The notes below the pieces were generated by a model that was not told the DNA's origin, made no database searches, and saw only the letters and a program-made list of their open reading frames with translations. From Acidobacteriaceae bacterium (lineage in GTDB: Bacteria; Acidobacteriota; Terriglobia; Terriglobales; Acidobacteriaceae), in NCBI GenBank assembly GCA_025361625.1, contig JANYKL010000145.1:31399-95398 (forward strand): a DNA stretch of 64,000 nucleotides. Reading direction: 5' to 3'. Positions 58,907 through 64,000 of the stretch are shown piece by piece. The position numbers and the translations under genes were made by a program. Within the stretch, counting starts at the first letter, position 1. Every line of letters begins with the position of its first letter.

Positions 58907-60400
58907 CTACTGCTGCACAGCCTGAATCGCCGATGGCCGTACTTGCTCACGTTGAAGTTCGGAAAAATCCCACGAGCCCCCCAAAGCCTTCACCAGATAG
59001 ACGGCGGTCGTCATCTGCTGGCCTAATAACTGCGTCGCGAGGCGCTCATTCGTGAGCAGGGTCGTCTGCGCGCTAATGACATCGAGATAAGTTGTGACGC
59101 CCCCTGTGTAGCGCTCATTCGCGATATTTAGAGCTCGCCGTGAGTCTTCAACTGCTGCCTGCTGGGTCTTAGTGGCTTGATCAAGCAATGCGAGTCCCGA
59201 TAGGCCGTCTTCGACCTGTTGAAATGCGACAAGAACCGATTCACGATAGTTCGCGACTGATTCGTCGTACGCGGCTCGAGTAAGAGCCAGGTTAGCGCGA
59301 TTGCGGCCCCCGTTGATAACTGGCTGAAGCAGGTCGCTACCGAGCGACCAAAAAAGACTGGGTGCGCTTGCGAGGCTCGCGATATCCCGACTTTGGAGTC
59401 CGCCGCTTCCGCCCAAAGTGATATGGGGATAAAACGCGGTCATAGCGATTCCGACCTGCGCATTCTCGTACGCCATCTGTCGTTCGCTCGCGGCCACGTC
59501 GGGCCGCCGCTCAAGAATCTCCGATGGCACCCCCATGGGAATTGCCGGCAGTTTAACTTCGAGGGGAGCTTCCGGAAAGTTGAAGGTCGAAGCCGGCTTT
59601 CCGAGAAGCACGGCGATGGCATGCTCGTATTGTGCGCGCTGTCGCAGCACCAGTTGCAATTGCGTCGCGGTCGCGTCAAGCACCGCCGCTTGCTGTGCAA
59701 CCTCCAGCCCGTTGGCCACTCCGCCTTCGTGACGCCGGTTCACCAGGTCCATGCCTTTTTGCTGGATCTCTACCGACTGCCTTACGACGCGGGCCTCGCG
59801 GTCGAGTTCGCGCAAGCTGTAGTAATCAGCTGCCAACTCTGCCGTCAGTACGAGCCGTGAGTTTTCCAATTCAGCAGCGGTTGCCTGAAGCGAAACGTTG
59901 GCGGCTTGTAGAGTCTTGCGCACGCGTCCGAATACATCGAGCTCGTAGTTCACCGAAAACGGAATGGAGTAAACATTCTGCGTCACCGGCGATGCAGCAA
60001 CCGAACTGCCTGACAGCGGTCGATCGCCTGACAGACGCTGCCGTTGCGCGCTCGGGTCTGTGCTTACGCTTGGAAACAACGCAGCCGAAGCTATGCGAGC
60101 TTGTGATCGCGCTTCAGACAAGCGGTCACGCGCAGCCGTCAACGACTGGTTGGCATCGATCAACTGTTGCTCAAGCTGGTCGAGTATCGGGTCGTGGAAA
60201 ACTTCCCACCATGTGCCTTTGGGGATTGAATCCTTAGGGGTGGCTGTTTGCCACGGACCTTCACCCTTCCAGGTATTTGGAACTTCTGCGGATGGGCGTT
60301 TGTAAGCGGGGCCCACAGTGCAGCCCAGGGTAGCGGACAGAATTCCTACAAGCAGCAAGCCAGACAAATTAAACTTTTTTGAACTGCCGAGAGACCTCAC
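58907..60400 (-). CDS. RND efflux outer-membrane factor (NodT family)
   Basis: 497 aa; lipoprotein signal ATLGCTVGPAYKRPSAEVPNTW, SVNYELDVFGRVRKTLQAA, ERRPDVAASERQM. Confidence 0.93.
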   Translation of the reverse strand: MRSLGSSKKFNLSGLLLVGILSATLGCTVGPAYKRPSAEVPNTWKGEGPWQTATPKDSIPKGTWWEVFHDPILDQLEQQLIDANQSLTAARDRLSEARSQARIASAALFPSVSTDPSAQRQRLSGDRPLSGSSVAASPVTQNVYSIPFSVNYELDVFGRVRKTLQAANVSLQATAAELENSRLVLTAELAADYYSLRELDREARVVRQSVEIQQKGMDLVNRRHEGGVANGLEVAQQAAVLDATATQLQLVLRQRAQYEHAIAVLLGKPASTFNFPEAPLEVKLPAIPMGVPSEILERRPDVAASERQMAYENAQVGIAMTAFYPHITLGGSGGLQSRDIASLASAPSLFWSLGSDLLQPVINGGRNRANLALTRAAYDESVANYRESVLVAFQQVEDGLSGLALLDQATKTQQAAVEDSRRALNIANERYTGGVTTYLDVISAQTTLLTNERLATQLLGQQMTTAVYLVKALGGSWDFSELQREQVRPSAIQAVQQ

Positions 60401-61689
60401 GAATGCGAAGCTCCTTGCGCGGGCTTGGCTATGTTCACTTTCTGGCCCGACTCAAGCGAGTCCGACGGATTGATGACAATCTGATCGTGAACATCGAGAC
60501 CACCTAGAATTTCCAGCGTTGCTCCGAAATCTTGCCCGATGGTGATCGACCGTAATTGAATCCTGCTGTCTTTATCTACAACGGCAACCTGCGCACCTTC
60601 AGACCTAAAAAGCATAGCGTTCACGGGAATCGTTATGCGCGGAACCTGGGTGCCGGTCGCGAAGTGCACCTGTCCGAATGACCCAGGAAGAAGCTTGCCG
60701 TCTTTGTTGGGGACATCGACTTCCGTATTCAATGTGCGCGTTGCCGGGTCGATGGCATCGGCAGTGCGGGCAATAGTTCCGGTGAACTTCTGCCGCGGAA
60801 ATTCCTGCAAGGTAATATCCGCCTTGTTCCCTACCTTCATCGCGGGCGCATATGCCTGCGGGACGCTGACAAATACTCGCAGAGGATCGACGCGGGCAAG
60901 ATCGAATAGCTCTTTTCCGGCAACGCCGGCGCCCGAATTGATGAGCGCGCCCGGATCAACATTGCGCCGCGTGATCACTCCAGAAAAAGGCGCATAAACA
61001 TTTTTGAACGATTCGAGTTGTTCCAGACGGCGAACGTTCGCGTCCGCCGCGGCGAGATTCGCTTGTGCCTGCTGGTAGTTACTCGCTTGCTGGTCAGCCT
61101 CTTGCTGGGATACCGAATCCGATTTACGCAAATTCGCCCAGCGATCGGCAGAAATTTTGGCTAGTCCCAGCGCTGATTTGACTTGATCGCGAGCGGCTTG
61201 AGTCTGCGAAAGTTCTTGATCGACTTCCGGAGCGTCGATTACCGCCAGCAATTCGCCTTTCTGGACCTTGCTTCCAATGTCTTTGTTCCACCGCAGTAAG
61301 TAGCCATTTGTTCGCGCGAAAATCGGTGACTCTTCAAAGGCCTGAAGGTTTCCGGGTAGCGTTAACTCGTCAGTGGAAGCCTCAGATTTCGGCTTCACCA
61401 CCGCCACGGTCGGCACTGCATCCGCGGTCGTCTCTTTGGCTAAGGCATTCGACTCGCTCTTGCGCTGCACCAAAGTAAAAACTCCAGCCAGAATGAGTAC
61501 CAGAAGTGCCGCACCGATTAGCATCTTGGTGAACCTGGTTGAAGCGGGCTGACTGTTAGAAGGGCCAGTGTACGGAGACGTGTTCGGCTTATCTCCAGAT
61601 TTCGAACGCTCTGGTTGATGTGGTTGGTTCCGCTGCGCGTCGTTCTCCCGATTCACCTCTGCATTCACCGGCATATCATCCATCTCCAA
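60397..61689 (-). CDS. RND efflux periplasmic adaptor (HlyD/MFP family)
   Basis: 430 aa; TM anchor, barrel-sandwich motifs GYLLRWNKDIGSKVQKGELLAVIDAPEVDQEL; 4-bp overlap with OMF gene. Confidence 0.93.
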   Translation of the reverse strand: MEMDDMPVNAEVNRENDAQRNQPHQPERSKSGDKPNTSPYTGPSNSQPASTRFTKMLIGAALLVLILAGVFTLVQRKSESNALAKETTADAVPTVAVVKPKSEASTDELTLPGNLQAFEESPIFARTNGYLLRWNKDIGSKVQKGELLAVIDAPEVDQELSQTQAARDQVKSALGLAKISADRWANLRKSDSVSQQEADQQASNYQQAQANLAAADANVRRLEQLESFKNVYAPFSGVITRRNVDPGALINSGAGVAGKELFDLARVDPLRVFVSVPQAYAPAMKVGNKADITLQEFPRQKFTGTIARTADAIDPATRTLNTEVDVPNKDGKLLPGSFGQVHFATGTQVPRITIPVNAMLFRSEGAQVAVVDKDSRIQLRSITIGQDFGATLEILGGLDVHDQIVINPSDSLESGQKVNIAKPAQGASHS

Positions 61690-61755
61690 CTCATACTCTT
61701 AACCGTCAAAACTGTGGCTGCATTTTATTTCGATCTCGTTCAGCAACCCAAGATT

Positions 61756-64000
61756 CTATTTCTGTTGCGCCTGCAGTCGCGCCTGCCGTCGCCCGTGAAT
61801 GATGGTGAAAACGCTGGGCACAAAAAACAGCGTCGCTACCGTGGCGAAAAGCAGGCCTCCCACGACGGCCCGGCCTAAAGGGGCATTCTGCTCTCCGCCC
61901 TCGCCGACTCCTAACGCCATCGGAACCATGCCGATAATCATGGCAAGAGCAGTCATGATGACGGGACGCATACGCGTGTATCCCGCTTCCAGTGCCGCTT
62001 CCAGGGCGGGAACTCCCGTATCCATTCGATCGCGAGCGAATGACACCATCAAAATGGAGTTTGCCGTCGCCACGCCCATGCACATGACCGCACCAGTAAG
62101 CGATGGGACGCTAAGCGTGGTGCGACTAATAAGGAGCATCCAGCAAATACCGGCCAACGCTCCCGGCAAAGCGGTAATGATGATGAACGGGTCGAGCCAC
62201 GACTGAAAGTTAACCACGATCAACAGATAAACAAGCACAATCGCTCCCAGCAGGCCAACCCCCAGGCCGAAGAACGAAGACCGCATGGTCACAATTTGGC
62301 CGCGGACAACGATTTGCGTGCCGCGTGGACGTTGATCCTGAAACGGCTTCAACGCCTTCATAATATCCGCCGCAACCCCGCCTAAATCTCGTCCCTGCGT
62401 GCTTGCGTAAACGTCAATCACCGGCTGGATGTTGTAGTGATTTACAACTGCCGGCCGCTCGGTAGGGCTCACCTGTGCGAGGTTGCCAAGAACCTGCGAA
62501 GATCGGCCACCGGGGCTTGAGACCGGGGTATTCATCAAATCTTGCAAAGACGTCTCGCGGTATTGAGGCGTTTGGATGGCAATTGGGTAAGTCACGCCAT
62601 TTTTCGGATTGAGCCAGTAATTCGGCGCAGTCTGAAAACTGCCGCTCAAACTTATCAGGACGCTCTGCGCAACGTCGCGCGCGTTTAAGCCAACCTGGTT
62701 GATTCGCGTTCGATCCATTTCGAGAAACAATGTGGGCTGGGTCAGCATTTGTTGCACATGCACATCGGCCGCACCTGGAATACTGCGGATCTTATTGGCA
62801 ATGCGCTGCGCCAACTCGTAGTTGGAACGCATATCCGCGCCGATAATCTGAACGTCGATCGGTGCCGGCAATCCGAAATTCAGGATTTGCGAGACGATGT
62901 CAGCCGGCTGAAAGAAAAACTCAACGCCCGGGAAAAGCGTCGGAAGCTCCTGACGCAGGTGACGAATATATCCGGCGGTAGGATGATGATGTTCGGCATT
63001 CAGCGAAATCAAAATCTCGGCATCGCTCGTCCCGATGACTCCGGAACTGCTGTATGAGAGGTTGAGTCCAGAATAGGGAACGCCGATGTTGTCGATCATC
63101 GTCTCAAGCTCGGCCTTCGGAATCTCGCTGCGTAAAACCTTTTCCACTTCATCACATAATCTAGCTGTCTCTTCAACCCGCAGCCCGGACCGTGCTCGAA
63201 AATGCAAACGGATCAAGCCCGCATCTACTTGCGGAAAGAAATCCTGCCCAAGAAAGAAGACCAGCCCGAGAGACAACACGCAGAATGTCACGAAAGCGAT
63301 CGAGAAAAACCCACGATGCTCAAGCGTGGTCTCAAGCAAACGCTGATAGTTGCCGCGAAATCTCTCGAATGAGCGTTCAAAGCCCCGCTGAAATTTCGCA
63401 AAAATGTTTTTTGGATTTTCTTCACGATGCTCATGCCCGCGCATGATGAACATCACCATGGTCGGAATCAGGGTACGTGACAAGAGATAGGAAGCGAGCA
63501 TGGCGAACGACACAGCTTCTGCCAGAGGAACAAAGAGAAACCTTGCAACGCCCGCCATGAAGAACATCGGAACGAACACAATACAGATGCACAGCGTGGA
63601 AACGAGCGCCGGCACCGCGATTTGCTGGGCGCCATCTAAAATCGCCTGTTTCATTTCCTTGCCCATGGCAAGATTGCGCTCAATGTTCTCGATCTCGACG
63701 GTAGCGTCATCGACAAGAATTCCCACAGCGAGCGCGAGCCCTCCCAGGGTCATGATGTTTATCGTCTGCCCAAGAGCCGCTAGCGCAAGGATCGAAACAA
63801 ATATAGACAGTGGAATGGAAACGCTAATGATGACGGTTGGCCGCCAGTCTCCAAGAAATAGCAGGATCATGGCGGCAGTCAAACACGCCGCGATCAATCC
63901 CTCGCGCAGGACTCCTTGAATTGATGCCCGCACAAACAACGACTGATCGAAAAGCGCCTTGACGCTCATTTCCGGCGGGAGCGACTGCGCGGCCACCGGA
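61756..64000 (-). CDS. RND efflux permease (AcrB/MexB-like), 5' end beyond window
   Basis: ORF open to the window edge; GILVDDATVEIENIERN, FFLGQDFFPQVDAGLIRLHFRA, MRPVIMTALAMIIGMVPMALGVGEGGEQNAPLGRAVVGGL. Confidence 0.93.
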   Translation of the reverse strand, partial: PVAAQSLPPEMSVKALFDQSLFVRASIQGVLREGLIAACLTAAMILLFLGDWRPTVIISVSIPLSIFVSILALAALGQTINIMTLGGLALAVGILVDDATVEIENIERNLAMGKEMKQAILDGAQQIAVPALVSTLCICIVFVPMFFMAGVARFLFVPLAEAVSFAMLASYLLSRTLIPTMVMFIMRGHEHREENPKNIFAKFQRGFERSFERFRGNYQRLLETTLEHRGFFSIAFVTFCVLSLGLVFFLGQDFFPQVDAGLIRLHFRARSGLRVEETARLCDEVEKVLRSEIPKAELETMIDNIGVPYSGLNLSYSSSGVIGTSDAEILISLNAEHHHPTAGYIRHLRQELPTLFPGVEFFFQPADIVSQILNFGLPAPIDVQIIGADMRSNYELAQRIANKIRSIPGAADVHVQQMLTQPTLFLEMDRTRINQVGLNARDVAQSVLISLSGSFQTAPNYWLNPKNGVTYPIAIQTPQYRETSLQDLMNTPVSSPGGRSSQVLGNLAQVSPTERPAVVNHYNIQPVIDVYASTQGRDLGGVAADIMKALKPFQDQRPRGTQIVVRGQIVTMRSSFFGLGVGLLGAIVLVYLLIVVNFQSWLDPFIIITALPGALAGICWMLLISRTTLSVPSLTGAVMCMGVATANSILMVSFARDRMDTGVPALEAALEAGYTRMRPVIMTALAMIIGMVPMALGVGEGGEQNAPLGRAVVGGLLFATVATLFFVPSVFTIIHGRRQARLQAQQK

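Noticed and set aside
1-64000. CRISPR arrays, tRNA/rRNA genes, transposases, prophage or defence islands
   Set aside because: No regularly spaced repeats, no recognisable tRNA T-arm or rRNA sequence in gaps, and no ORF resembling a transposase, integrase, restriction or toxin-antitoxin protein.

Overview
This 64-kb window reads as an ordinary, gene-dense bacterial chromosome segment of about 50 protein genes. It is probably from an acidobacterium: it has a VWFA protein of the acidobacterial type, a FecR/DUF6600-like surface protein, DUF2934, and many secreted TPR/Ig/peptidase proteins. I found no rRNA, tRNA, CRISPR array, phage module or transposase. Recognisable housekeeping genes are aroDE (fused), pgsA, gdhA, trpE, trpG, rlmB, purS, glmS and tag. 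Other modules are a TldD/PmbA-like pair, a histidine kinase/NtrC-type two-component pair, an FhlA-like sigma-54 activator beside a Crp/Fnr regulator, an M13 peptidase, a DUF3857/transglutaminase protein, and an RND efflux operon cut by the right edge. The most unusual cluster is at the left end (57-5957): M24 - M20 - M24 - PanE-like - LLM oxidoreductase, all on the + strand. By eye, several metal ligands of the hydrolases are substituted, especially in the second M24 and in the M20 protein, so it may be a non-peptidase (creatinase-like C-N hydrolase) catabolic pathway. Secondary points are an orphan GvpL/F-like gene, an isolated glucuronyl C5-epimerase-like gene, convergent trpE/trpG, a 54-aa Lys/Arg-rich ORF missing from the supplied track, a duplicated in-frame stop region, and several strong hairpins. 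All family calls come from reading the protein sequences; no database search was run.
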